Assembly (NCBI GenBank): GCA_007570785.1
Contig: ML664161.1
Location: forward strand, 46,531,745 to 46,595,744
Direction of reading: 5' to 3'
Origin: Antilocapra americana
Lineage: Eukaryota; Chordata; Mammalia; Artiodactyla; Antilocapridae
DNA length: 64,000 nt
Shown: positions 23,867-34,440 of the stretch, in pieces
How the letters are laid out: every line of letters begins with the position of its first letter
How positions within the stretch are numbered: the stretch's first letter is position 1
Made by a program: the position numbers and the translations under genes
Notes under the pieces: model-generated
The model's input: the letters and a program-made list of their open reading frames with translations, nothing else
Database searches by the model: none
Told to the model about the DNA's origin: nothing

Positions 23867-24800
23867 GATGGGATTAACAAGAATTCAGACACTGTGGGAG
23901 GAAAGATCAATGAATTTGAAGACATACCAATAAAAACTATTTAAAATGAAACACAAAGAGGAAAATGAATGAATAAAATGGACCCAACATAGGTGAGCAG
24001 TAGAATGAGGTAAAGTAGTTCAAGTTGTGTGTAACTGGGTGGGGATATAGAAAAATGTCAAAAAATAATGGTTAAAAATGTGAAAACTACAAACCCACAT
24101 ATAAAACACATTCAATGAATCTGAGAAGGAGAAAACCACACCAAACATTATAATCAAATTGCTGAAAACAAATAACAAGGAGAAAATTTTGAAAGAGCTA
24201 GAGAAAAAAATTCATTGCATTCAGATGAACAAACTACAAATGATTTCTTGCCAGAAATTTTGCAAGACAGAAGACAAGGTAGTGACATCTTTAAAATTCT
24301 GAGTGAAAAAAATCTGTCAGCATAGCATTTTGTACCTGGCAAAAGTATCTTTCAAATATGAAGGAAGAGGAAATACTTTTTTAGACAAATAAAAGCTGGG
24401 AGAATTAATTATTAGTAAATTTGTACTACTTTTAACTTCAGGTTAAAAAAATTATACCAGGTGGAAATTTGGATTGATTTAATAGAATGAAAAACAGTGA
24501 AAAAATGTGGGCACATATAATGGATGTTTTCCTCATTTTTAATTTGACAGTTGATTATTTTAAACAAAGATAATAAAACTTTATAACATGTGAAGAAATA
24601 TATGACAAGAATAAAAAGGACAGGATGGGAGAAATATACATGATATGGCCTAATATTAGTGTAGACTGTGATACATGAAAGTTATAAACTAGAACCACTA
24701 GAAACATAAAACAAAGATATTAATAAGCCAAATGGTAGAGATAAAAATATTAAAGTGCAATAGAGTATATATTTCTTTTGAAGAAATATTATTTTGAGAA

Positions 24801-26111
24801 TATCAGAAGATATTAACGGTGATTATATTTTAAGTAATAAACTGTAGGTGGAAAAAGAGAAATATTTTTTATATTTCATTATATACTTTTTATTGTAGTA
24901 TTTGAACATTCTTTAATAATGAATGTATTAGTTTTAGATTTATTTATTTATTATAGTTGTTTGCTGGACTTATGAGCCATTTTGTTTTCTTTATGCTTTT
25001 CTGACTTCAAAACTAATAATTGTTATTATTTAGAAAATACACATTAAAATAGTCCACAGCCTACATTTTAACATAATATTATGATAATAGCATAATTATA
25101 ATCCTACTTCACAAGTTAAAATTCTGTGCCAGAATAAATCCACTTGAATTAATCTTCACTCTATATGCATATATTGATCTTTTGCTTATTACTTATCTTT
25201 TTGTTAAATACACAAAAGAGACTATAATAGAAAAGATCACATGTATAATTTAACTAGATAATAAAATATTATTTGTTAATAAAAAACAATAAAATTGTTT
25301 GAATTAAACAAAGTCCACTGGATTACAAAAGAGATTTTCACTTACCATTGTGAAGCCACTACTTTCTGGGAAAGCACATGTTTTGAGATGACTATCACAA
25401 AGTCTTCCAAGAATTGTGTAATAAAGAAGAATCTCTTACATTCCGGGTTTAACATTCAGTAAGGGAAAAGCCACAGTGGGGATTCCGGAATCTAAATTCC
25501 ATTCTAATGGGAAGAATATTGACTTGGGTATGTTTCATGCCTTGAAACTATATCTAATTTTGATAAACACTTATCTTTTGTATCTACATCTACAGTGAAG
25601 TCTAAGAATATAATACATAGAAACATGATTTGATTTATTATCATACCTTACAATAACAAAGTTTTTATGACAATCTCATTGGATCACATGACTTCAAATG
25701 GAACTAAGTATATGAAATACTATTTTAATAGACCGAAGTATAAATGCCATATCATTATAAGTAGAGTTATAAAGCACATAGCCACCTTAACTTTTCCCTT
25801 TACACAGAAAATACATTTTTGTCATTCTTTAGTTTCATCATGAGAGTGGTTAGAGAGGTATGAATGTTGACAATGGACAATTGATATGTAAATCTGTTTC
25901 TGGATCTCCTTCCCCATAAAGTCCCAAGGGGAGAAAGTTGAAAAGAACAGAGTGTAGCTAAGTACTGAGCTGACTCATTTTCCTGAGAACAGAACCTTTT
26001 CTGGCAGAAATTTCATATTGTGGTTTCAACTCCTTCCTGAAACAAAAGAGAAGCTTGTACTTTGAGGGATGGGTAAAGAGAATAGGGCTGAAGAGAAAAA
26101 GTCTTCTATCA
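24801..26111. other. Unassigned AT-rich sequence
   Basis: No gene or recognisable repeat. Very AT-rich with short A/T tracts and no long open frame. Confidence 0.5.
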
Positions 26112-26325
26112 TGTGTGGGTATGCTCAGTCATAGCCGACACTCTTGTGGCCCTTGGACTGTAGCCTGCCAGGCTCCTCTGTCAATGGAATTTTTCAGGCA
26201 AGAATACTGGAGTGGATTGCCATTTCCTACTTCAGCAGATCTTCCCCACCCAGAGATCAAACCCATGTCTCCTGCATCTCCTGGACTGGCAGGCAGATTC
26301 TTTACCACTGTACCACCTGGGAAGC
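26112..26325 (-). mobile_element. Bov-tA SINE
   Basis: Minus-strand copy ending in the complement of the head, CCACCTGGGAAGCC (26312-26325). The body is intact and the B box is degenerate (GAGATCAAACCC). Confidence 0.9.
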
Positions 26326-26439
26326 CAGTTTGTATCATATCTTCTGCAAATACATCTTCCAAGTATAATATGTTTGATTTGCCCATTCATTTATTAATTT
26401 AATTATGACATTAGTGAAATATTTAATGTAATTAAGTAC

Positions 26440-26850
26440 TTTGTACATCACATTAGGGAGTTTGAACTTCATTTCACAGGTAATAGGTAGCTACCAGTAT
26501 GTTTTAAGAAGAACTATATGGTCAAATTTGTTTTCCACAAAGATTCCTCTAATAGCAGAATGGAAGTTGAATTGGCAAAAGGTCACTTTAAACAAAGAGG
26601 AATGCAATAACAGAATGTTGCAGTGTTCTAGTGAAAAATATTTAGCCAAGGGCAGTATCAGTAGAGGTGAAAATAAGTGAATTAAGGGATAATTGGAGGT
26701 TAAAGCAACAGGAAATTGGGAAGGTGTGTAGAGTAGAGAGGGTAGATATAAATTAGGGAGGGCCTGTGCTCAGTTTTAATCTGGGGAAATGGGAGACTGG
26801 ATGGACAATGAGCCTTTCCTGAGACAGCAAAGACAAATAGAAGAAAAGAT
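26440..26850 (+). repeat. Ancient mammalian interspersed repeat, family unresolved
   Basis: GGGAGTTTGAACTTCATTT (26456-26474) and the following purine-rich text resemble the same unresolved old family suspected at 5511-5830 and 38930-40140. Assigned from memory of similar genomic text only. Confidence 0.35.
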
Positions 26851-27224
26851 TTGGGGACAGAAAGAGGATTGATTTAGCTTTATGCATAGGTATTTGAAAA
26901 ACCTATAGAATTATTTATGCAGAAAAACCTAACATATAGTAATGAGCCATGATCATTCATTTAAAATAGCATTGGTTATTTTTCTCTGATTTTCAAAGCA
27001 ATATATGTTCTTTGTAGATAGTTTGGGAAAAAATAAGAAGAAAACAGAAAGTAACATTCATCCATAAATTGTCCATCCTGACATGATACCTCCTGTGGCT
27101 AATGTTTTGAAGTATTTTTTTTTTCCTATTGATTTTCTTTCTTCACACAATTGGGAAATACTTTTGTTTCTTGATTTTTAATGAAAACTTCCCATGTAAT
27201 TAAAGATTCTTCCAAGAACTTTAT
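26851..27224. other. Unassigned sequence, possibly old L1M 3' UTR
   Basis: The AAACAGAAAGTAACATTCATCC segment near 27042 resembles old L1M 3' UTR text in reverse orientation. Too diverged to delimit. Confidence 0.35.
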
Positions 27225-29264
27225 TTTTAAATATTTTATTAATTACATACAATAAAAATCACTCATTGTGATGCTCAGCTCTTTGAGCTTTGATAAATGC
27301 ATAGAGTTGTGCAACCACTACCATAATCAAGATAGGGAGCAGTTCCCTCACTATCCCCAGGTAATTCCTTTATGCCTCTCCTTTTAGGTTAATCTCTCCA
27401 CCGGCCCCCAAACTGGCAGTCACTAATTTATCACCAACCCGTAATTATCACTTTGTCCTGGTCCATAATATCATGTAATATGGCATCAGAATTACCCATA
27501 TTGTTGCCTATTTATCACTAACATTAGATTAAATGAATGCACCAGAGATGACTCATCCATATATGAAATGAAGCACATATTTTGAGTTGCTTCCAGTTTT
27601 TAGCAATTATGAACAAAGATGCTAAAACATTTATATAGGTTTTTGTGTGAACACAAGTTTCATTCCTCTTGGATAAATATCTAGGTGTGGGATTGCTAGA
27701 TCATTAATATTTAGATACATGACAAACTGGCAAGCTGTTTTCCAAAGTGGCTGTGCTCTTTTTCACCCTCTCAAGCAAGGTATGAGTGTTTGGGTTGCTC
27801 TCTATCCTCATCAGCAGTTGACAGTAATAGTATTTTAAAACCATTTTAATAGGCATGCAGTGTATGGTTGTAGTTTTAATATGCATATCCTTGATGAGTA
27901 ATGACGTTGAGCTTTTATTATGTGCTTATTTGGATCCATATTCTACTTGGGTGAAGTGTCTATTTAAGTTTCTATCCCAGTTTTAAATGGGACTTTCTGT
28001 TTTCTTATTAAGTTTTCAGAATTCTTTAGCTATTCTAGGTCAAGTCCTTCATCAAATATGTGATTGGCAAATATTTTCTCCCAGTATGTGGCTTGTTTTT
28101 CATTCTCTTAACAGGGAAAATTTATATTTTGATAAGGTCAGTTTATAACTTTTCTTTTATGGGTTGTACTTCTGGTGTATCTAAAATTTCTTTATCTAAT
28201 GCACAGGAAAAAGTTTTCCTTTAGCATTTTCTTCTGTGTTTCATAATTTTAGCTTTTACATATAGGTCTCTGTATTAATTTGAGTGATTTTTTATACCAG
28301 GTGTAAGGAATGATTTGAGTTCAGTATTTTGCATATGTGTATCTACTTGTTCTACTACCATATGTACAGTAGGCTATCATTTCTTCATCAGATCAGCTTT
28401 GGACTTTTGTCAAAGTCAATTGACCATAGGCATATGGAACTATTTCTTCACTCTGTATTCTGCTCCATTGACCTGTGTCTGTATCTGTCTACCAATATTA
28501 CAGTGTGCTTATCACTGTGACTTTTGAAATAAATCTTGAAATCAAATCATATGTAAACTTGAATGTTTTTCTTTTTTTAAAAAAAACTTGTTCTTCTAGT
28601 TCCTTTGCTTATTCCTATAAATTTTATAATCAGCTTGTCAGTATCTGCAAAATAATCCTGCTGTGAATTTGGCTGAGTTTGTAATTATCTTATTGATCAG
28701 TCTGGGGAGAATTAACATCCTAATGATATTGAGTTCTCTAATTCGTGACGAACATAATTTATCTCTCGATTGTTCAATCTTTGATGCTTTCTTTAGTGTT
28801 TTTAGTTTTGAGGGTGCTAATCCTAGGCATTTTTCACTTTGTATTCTGTGGCTATACTAAACATAGTCTGTGTTTAAACTGTGTTTAGACTGTGACTAAA
28901 CTAATACTTGGTAGGGGCAAGTGCTGTTTGGTCAACTCCTTGATATTTTTATGTAGAAAATCATGTGTGAAATAAGGTTTTATTTCTTCCTCTCCAACCT
29001 GTGCTCACTTTAATTCTTTGTATTATTTTATTGCATTACCTGGGACTTCCAGTAAGATTTTGAATAGTGGTGAGAGTGGACATCCTTGCCTTGTTCCTGA
29101 TTTTAAAAGGAAGATATTCAAGCTTCACTACAGAGTGTTATGTCAGCCATGATTTTGCATGTATATATGTATGTATATATTTTGGTAGATGACTGTATTA
29201 CTCAGAGTTCTTCAAGGAAACAGAAGCAACAGTAAGTATAGATACATATCTCATATATATATAT

Positions 29265-29455
29265 GGGCTTCCCTTGTGGCTCAGCTGGTAAAGAATCCAC
29301 CTGTGATGTGGGAGACCTGGGTTCGATCCCTGGGTTGGGAAGATGCCCTGGAGAAGGGAAAGGCTATCCACTCAGAAATTCTGGCATGGAGAATTCCAAG
29401 GACTGTATAGTCCATGGGGTCACAAAGAGTTGGAGATGACTGACCGACTTTCACT
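29265..29455 (+). mobile_element. Bov-tA SINE with intact Pol III promoter boxes
   Basis: The head GGGCTTCCCTTGTGGCTCAG starts at 29265, with an A box within it and an exact B box GGTTCGATCCC at 29320-29330. The tail ends in TTTCACTTTAT. One of the best preserved SINE promoters in the window, though transcription is not shown. Confidence 0.92.
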
Positions 29456-29469
29456 TTATATTTCTTTCA

Positions 29470-29485
29470 CTTATGTATATGTATG

Positions 29486-29516
<31 letters not shown>

Positions 29517-29532
29517 TTATTTATTTATTTGG
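29470..29532. repeat. TA/TG/TTTA microsatellite
   Basis: TATG, TA, TG and TTTA simple-repeat runs follow one another directly after the SINE tail. Likely polymorphic in length. Confidence 0.85.
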
Positions 29533-30553
29533 AGGAATTGGCTTATGCAATTATGGAGACTGAAAAAAATTCCATGATCTTCTGTTTGCAAGCTGGAGGC
29601 CCAGGAAAGTTAGTGGTATAATTTCAGTCCCAGTCTGAAGGCCTGAGAACCAGGGGAGCCAGTAGTGTGAATTCCTGTTCAAGGGCAGGAAGAGACTGAT
29701 GTCTTATCTCAAGAAAATAGGCAGGAAGCAAAAAAGCATAAATTCCTTCTCTTCCACATTTTTGCCCTATTCGGGCCTTCAGTGGATTGGATGATGCCTG
29801 CTACACTGGGAGGGGAGCAATATACTTCACTGAGTCCACTAATTGAAATGTTAATCTGCTCTAGATATACTCTCACATCACACCCAGAATGATATTTAAT
29901 CTAGACATTCCTTGACCCTGTCAATGTGACATGCAAAATTAACCATCACAATGTCCTTTATCAAACTAAGACATTTTTTTTTTGTGTGTGTGATCTTTAC
30001 GTACTGAAATCATGAATGTATGTCAAACATTTTAAAAGGCTTTTTTGCATTTATGGAGATGATAATATATTTCTTAATCCTTAGAATGTTGATATGGTTC
30101 AGTTCAATTCAGTTCAGTCGCTCAGTAATGTCCGACTCTTTGTGACCCAATGAACTGCAGCATGCCAGGCCTCCCTGTCCATCACCAATTCCCAGAGTCT
30201 ACCCAAACCCATGTCCATTAAGTTGGTGATGCCATCCAACCATCTCATCCTCTGTCGTCCACTTCTCCTCTTGCCCTCAATCCTTCCTAGTATCAGGGTC
30301 TTTTCAAATAAGTCAGCTCTTTTGCATCAGGTGGACAAAGTATTGGAGTTTCAGCTTCAACATAAGTCCTTCCAATGAACACCTAGGACTGAGTGTTCAG
30401 TCCAAGGGACGCTCAAGAGTCTTCTCCAAAACCACAGTTCAAAAGCATCAGTTCTCCGGCGCTGAGCTTTCTTTATGGTCCAACTCTCACATCCATAAGT
30501 GACTACTGGAAAAACCATAGCCTTGACTAGACGGACCTTTGTTGACAAAGTAA

Positions 30554-30567
30554 TGTCTCTGCTTTTC
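30554..30567. repeat. 14-bp target-site duplication of the ERV retrocopy
   Basis: TGTCTCTGCTTTTC occurs here and again at 32039-32052, exactly bracketing the insertion. In uninterrupted BovB copies this sequence appears once. On the plus strand the site reads CTTTTC then AATATG, close to the TTTT/AA preference of L1 endonuclease. Confidence 0.9.
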
Positions 30568-30600
30568 TTTTTTTTTTTTTGTTCAGTGTTACAGCTCTAT

Positions 30601-30606
30601 TTTATT
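30601..30606 (-). promoter_or_regulatory. ERV polyadenylation signal
   Basis: TTTATT on the plus strand, i.e. AATAAA on the minus strand, about 20 bases before the A-run that begins at 30580. The spacing is that of a working polyadenylation site, supporting the processed-mRNA reading. Confidence 0.8.
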
Positions 30607-30840
30607 TAGAAGATAATAACAGGAGAATCCATTCTCAAAGCGTAGGAGAGAGAGAGAAAGGGAAAGAATGCGCATGCATGTTGGGGGTGGGGAGAGAGAA
30701 AGAGTGCACACATGTTGGGGAGAGAGAGAGGAAGGGAGAGGGAGAGAGGTGGGTGGGGGTGGGGTGGGGTGGGGGCAGTGGGAGAGAGTCATCTTCCAAG
30801 CGTGGGAGAGAGAGAGAAAGAGTAAGAGCTTTGGCTCCTC

Positions 30841-30850
30841 TTTTATATGC
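30841..30850 (-). promoter_or_regulatory. TATA-like box of the ERV LTR
   Basis: The plus strand TTTTATATGC reads GCATATAAAA on the minus strand, positioned upstream of the CT-rich R region as expected for an LTR core promoter. Activity is untested. Confidence 0.6.
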
Positions 30851-31219
30851 TTATTTCTGCCCCCTGGGCCTGTCCTATGCAAATTTGGCTTAGACAGGAG
30901 TGCTGTACTACCTGCAGTTCTCACTCAGGTCCTCCAACCTTCCTTGTTCTATTTTTGCAGGCTTTTCCCTTCCTTGTCTTCTAGCCACTGCCATTTTGGA
31001 CTCCCGTTTCCTATTCTAACTACTTAACATTCCGCCCTCAAGAGATGGGAGGCCCAATTCTTTGGGAATAGGGGCGTCAAGGTCTTTCTGGCTACTTCCT
31101 GCTGAAATGGGACAACAAGGGGCATTGAGCCTCCCCCTCTTGCTAGTCTCAGGCCTCAGAGTCCTCATAGTGGTGTCCACCTAAGGGTGAGTGATATTTT
31201 CCATGGTCAGCTGTAGTTT

Positions 31220-31360
31220 TATCTTTGTTGAGCTGGCACTGCATGTTGAAGCTTATTGACCTGAGCAGAGACAGAACAGGTTAGACAATTGATAATGTAT
31301 GAAACAATCATAAGCAGCATCAGTATGGTGTAATAAGGACTAGTAGGGGCATTAGCCAAT
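31220..31360 (-). pseudogene. ERV env transmembrane C-terminal remnant
   Basis: A short open stretch encodes a strongly hydrophobic segment followed by a polar tail and a stop, resembling the membrane-anchor end of a gamma-type retroviral transmembrane protein. Almost the whole env gene, including the surface subunit, is missing between the pol end and this piece. The deletion was probably already in the parent ERV. It is a non-functional relic. Confidence 0.45.
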
Positions 31361-31401
31361 TTTAAATTCTCACTGCCAGGATGGCTCAAGTCCCTCCTTG
31401 T

Positions 31402-32038
31402 TCAGGGATCAGAAGATTTATCTCCTGCCTGCTTTGGCGTACAGTCTCTACCAAGCTGCGTTGTCTCTTTAGAGCTATCCTGAGAAATCTTATCCCCAGA
31501 AACCAGATTTTGGGGGTGTTCATTAGAATGGCACTCACTTGTAGTTTTGAATAGGTATCTGAGATCTGCTAGGGGCTCACAGGTATATTGAGTGTCCTCT
31601 TCTGTTTTTTTCCATGGCTTGACTTGTGAGTAGTGAATCCAGGAGTCATGTCCTAGTACCTTGACTGCCATAGGGATAGAAAGTATTACAGGGTAGGGGC
31701 CCTTCCATGTGGGCTGGAGTTGAGCCTTTGGGGACCTATCTTTCCAGACTTTAATTAGGACTTGAGTCCCTGGAACATATAGTGATGACTCCTTAGAATC
31801 TTTTGGGTCCTGGTTCATACCCCACAAGTATATATCCTCTTGGAATTGTGCAATGGCCATGGTATAAACTGGAGGGTCTGAACCTCTGGATCTAGGAAGA
31901 GGTCATTGACATAAACAAAAGGTTTTCCATATAGCATCTCATAAGGATTAAGACCAACCTGTTCCTTAGGGGCAATTCGGGTGCAGAGGAGAGCTATTGG
32001 TAAAGCCTCTTTCCATCCCAGGGAGGTCTCTCTCGACT
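31402..32038 (-). pseudogene. ERV pol: integrase C-terminal fragment, frameshifted
   Basis: Two overlapping minus-strand frames (the distal end of 31815-33032, then 31402-31860) encode the end of a gamma-type integrase. The first carries the region before the C-terminal domain. The second carries a GPYPV stretch typical of the GPY/F domain, and then a hydrophilic tail. A frameshift near 31815-31860 separates them. The catalytic core is absent because of 5' truncation. No function is possible. Confidence 0.7.
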
Positions 32039-33032
32039 TGTCTCTGCTTTTCAATATGCTGTCTAGTTTGGTCATAAATTTCCTTCCAAGGAGTAAGTGT
32101 CTTTTAAATTCATGGCTGCAATCACCATCTGCAGTGATTTTAGAGCCCAGAAAAATAAAGTCAGCCACTGTTTCCACTGTTTCCCCATCTATTTGCCATG
32201 AAGTGATGAGACCAAATGCCATGATCTGAGTTTTCTGAATGTTGAGCTTTAAGCCAACTTTTCCACTCTTCTCTTTCACTTTCATCAAGAGTGTCTTTAG
32301 TTCTTCACTTTCTGCCATAAGGGTGGTGTCATCTGCATATCTGAGGTTATTGATATTTCTCCCAGCAATCTTGATGCCAGCTTGTGCTTCCTCCAGCCAA
32401 GTGTTTCTCATGATGTACTCTGCACATAAGTTAAATAAGCAAGATGACAATATACAACCTTGACATACTCCTTTTCCTATTTGGAACAAGTCTGTTGTTC
32501 CATGTCCAGTTCTAACTGTTGCTTCCTGACCTGCATACAGATTTCTCAAGAAGCAGGTCAGGTGGTCTTGTGTTCCTATCTCTTTTAGAATTGTCCATTG
32601 TTTATTGTGATCCACACAGTCAAAGGCTTTGTCATAGTCAATAAAGCAGTAATAGATATTTTCCTGGAACTCTCTTGATTTTTCAGTGATCCAGCAGATG
32701 TTGGCAATTTGATCTCTGGTTCCTCTGCCCTTTCTAAAACCAGCTTGAACATCTGAAAGTTCATGGTTCATGTACTGCTGAAGCCTGGCTTGGAGAATTT
32801 TGAGCATTACTTTGCTAGAGTGTGTGAGATGAGTGCAATTGTGCGGTAGCTTGAGCATTCTTTGGCATTGTCTTTCTTTGGAATTGTAATGAAAACTGAC
32901 CTTTTCCAGTCCTGTGGCCTGCTGCGTTTTCCAAATTTGCTGACATATTGTGTACAGCACTTTCACAGCCTCATCTTTCAAGATTTGAAATAGCTCAACT
33001 GGAATTCCATCACCTCCACTAACTTTGTTCAT
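31815..33032 (-). pseudogene. Fused open frame: BovB RT plus ERV integrase fragment
   Basis: A 405-codon frame is open across the insertion boundary. Residues 1 to about 332 are BovB RT, with FRKGRGTRDQIAN at 99-111, motif A FIDYDKAFDCV at 130-140, GKGVCQGC at 187-194 and YADD at 232-235. Residues from about 333 to 405 come from the ERV integrase region. Residues about 39-72 are out of the usual BovB frame and return after a second indel, so the RT is not intact. The start codon is simply the first Met; the BovB ORF originally began far upstream. Most likely a chance fusion. Confidence 0.8.
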
Positions 33033-34440
33033 AGTGATGCTTCCTAAGGCCTACTTGACTTCACATTCCAGGTTGTCTGGCTGTAGGTGAGTGTGAGTGA
33101 TCACACCATCATGATTATCTGGGTCATGAAGATCTTTTTTTGTACAATTCTTCTGTGTATTCTTGCCACCACTTCTTAATATCTTCTGCTTCTGTTATGT
33201 CCGTACCATTTCTGTCCTTTACTGAGCCCATCTTTCTGTGGTATCTTTAATTTTCTTGAAGAGATGTCTAGTCTTTCCCATTCTGTTGTTCTCCTCTATT
33301 TCTTTGCATTGATTGCTGAGGAAGGTTTTTTTTTTTATCTGTCCTTGCTGTTCTTTGGAACTCAGTATTCAATGAATGTATCTTTTCTTTTCTTCTTTGC
33401 TTTTCACTTCTCTTCTTTTCACAGCTATTTGTAAGGCCTCCTCAGACAGCCATTTTGCCTTTTTGCATTTCTTTTTCTAGGGGATGGTCTTGATCCCTGT
33501 TTCCTATACAATGTCATGAACCTTCGTCCACAGTTAATCAGACACTCTATCAGATCTAGTCCCTTAAATCTATTTCTCATTTCCACTGTATAGTCATAAG
33601 GGATTTGATTTAGGTCATACCTGAATGAGCTAGTGGTTTTCCCCACTTTCTTCAATTTAACCTGAATTTGGCAATAAGGAGTTCATGATCTGAGCCACAG
33701 TCATTTCCTGGGCTTGTTTTTGCTGACTGTATAGAGCTTCTCCCAACTTTGGCTCAAAGAATATAAACAATCTGATTTCCATGTTAACCATCTGGTGATG
33801 TCCATGTGTAGAGTCTTCTCTTGTGTTATTGGAAGATCGTGTTTGCTATGACCAGTGTGTTCTCTTGACAGAACTCTATTAGCCTTTGCCCGGCTTCATT
33901 CTGTACTCCAAGGCCAAATTTACCTGTTACTCCAGGTGTTTCTTGACTTCCTACTTTTGCATTCCAGTCCCCTATGATGAAAAGGACATCTTTTGGACCT
34001 GTTAGTTCTAGAATGTCTTGAGGTCTTCATAGAAGCTTCTTCAGTGTTATTGGTCAGGGCATAGACTTGAATTACCATGATATTGAATGGTTTGCCTTGG
34101 AAATGAACAGAGATCACTCTCAGTTTTGAGACTGTAAATTACACTAATAGACTTTCAGATGTTTACCCAGCCTTGCATCAAAACAGATACAACTTGGTTA
34201 TGATGTATTATCTTCTTCATATATTTATGGATTCAATTTGATATTATTTTGTTTAGAATTTTTGTATCTATGTTTGTGAGGAATATTGGTCTGTAACTTT
34301 CTTTCATGTTGTTGCCTGGTTTTGGTATATGAGTAAACATAGTTTTTTTTATAATCCACCTTACAAATATTCTAAAATTTAGAACTGCTTTTCTATTTGG
34401 CACCATTTTGGCTGATTTCATTTTGCATAATTTCATCTAA

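Larger units (their letters stand above)
22925..24800 (+). mobile_element. Second HAL1 copy, interrupted by MLT1 and a SINE
   Basis: Degenerate ORF1-like text (22960-23290, then 23867-24400) is followed directly by HAL1 3' non-coding sequence (to about 24800), with no ORF2. The ORF1 C-terminal region near 24285-24360 is recognisable, and it parallels the copy at 465-1150. The MLT1 LTR at 23292-23866 lies inside it. Many stops are present; it is a fossil. Confidence 0.6.
29194..29950 (-). mobile_element. MLT2 solo LTR (ERVL) inside L1M
   Basis: Reverse-strand LTR from TGTATTACTCAGAG (29194) to AACCATCACA (29941-29950), with TG/CA ends. It is flanked by ATG[A/T]C (29189-29193 and 29951-29955), compatible with a 5-bp ERVL duplication. 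A Bov-tA SINE and a TA/TG microsatellite sit inside. No internal viral genes. Confidence 0.7.
30581..31029 (-). mobile_element. ERV LTR portion, U3 and R only
   Basis: The minus strand starts at a TG (31029-31028) after a purine-rich run and continues through U3 to a TATA-like element and R. R contains long CT-rich tracts (plus-strand GA/GT runs at 30650-30830). U5 is absent. The exact U3 start is inferred: an alternative purine tract lies at 31129-31143. Confidence 0.6.
30568..32038 (-). mobile_element. Retrotransposed (poly(A)-ended) copy of a deleted gamma-type ERV transcript
   Basis: The minus strand reads 5' to 3': the end of a pol frame (integrase C-terminal region), a collapsed env remnant, a polypurine tract, U3, a TATA-like box, R with an AATAAA signal, then 13 As and the target duplication. 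There is no U5 after R and no second LTR, and the 3' end coincides with a poly(A) tract 20 bases past the polyadenylation signal. This is what a reverse-transcribed polyadenylated viral mRNA gives, not an integrated provirus. It is 5'-truncated within pol. A 14-bp duplication and an L1-like cut site point to LINE machinery acting in trans. Family-level naming is by general resemblance to class I ERVs. Confidence 0.8.
30097..34133 (-). mobile_element. BovB (about 2.6 kb) carrying an ERV-derived insertion
   Basis: Minus-strand BovB from its GTTCA-repeat 3' end (30097) to the endonuclease region (about 34133), interrupted at 30568-32038. The RT region (32053-33032) is unusually open and keeps motif A (FIDYDKAFDCV) and YADD. 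The linker and endonuclease parts (33033-34133) are broken, with fragments at 33425-33655 and 33920-34117. It is inserted in old L1M sequence with no obvious target duplication. The 5' UTR and endonuclease N-terminus are missing. Confidence 0.92.
27225..34440 (-). mobile_element. Old L1M LINE split into three blocks by later insertions
   Basis: The minus strand carries L1 3' UTR (27225 onward) and ORF2 text at 27225-29193, 29951-30096 and 34134-34440. The blocks are collinear: the RT-region text broken at 30096 (ending GATATGG) resumes at 34134 (TAAATTACAC). Between them lie an MLT2 LTR (29194-29950) and a BovB (30097-34133). Short residual frames such as 34233-34436, which resembles the LINE-1 RT fingers region, remain. 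No coding capacity. Confidence 0.7.

Noticed and set aside
29265..29455. A tRNA gene (A and B boxes visible)
   Set aside because: The boxes belong to the tRNA-derived head of a Bov-tA SINE. No cloverleaf with acceptor and anticodon stems is formed, and the same sequence recurs throughout the window.
30554..32052. An integrated provirus with two LTRs
   Set aside because: Only U3-R is present, followed directly by a poly(A) tract. The duplication is 14 bp, too long for retroviral integrase.
31815..33032. A domesticated fusion gene
   Set aside because: The RT part contains a frame-shifted internal stretch and has no attached promoter or upstream start. The fusion follows directly from the insertion position. 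Kept only as a finding to test.
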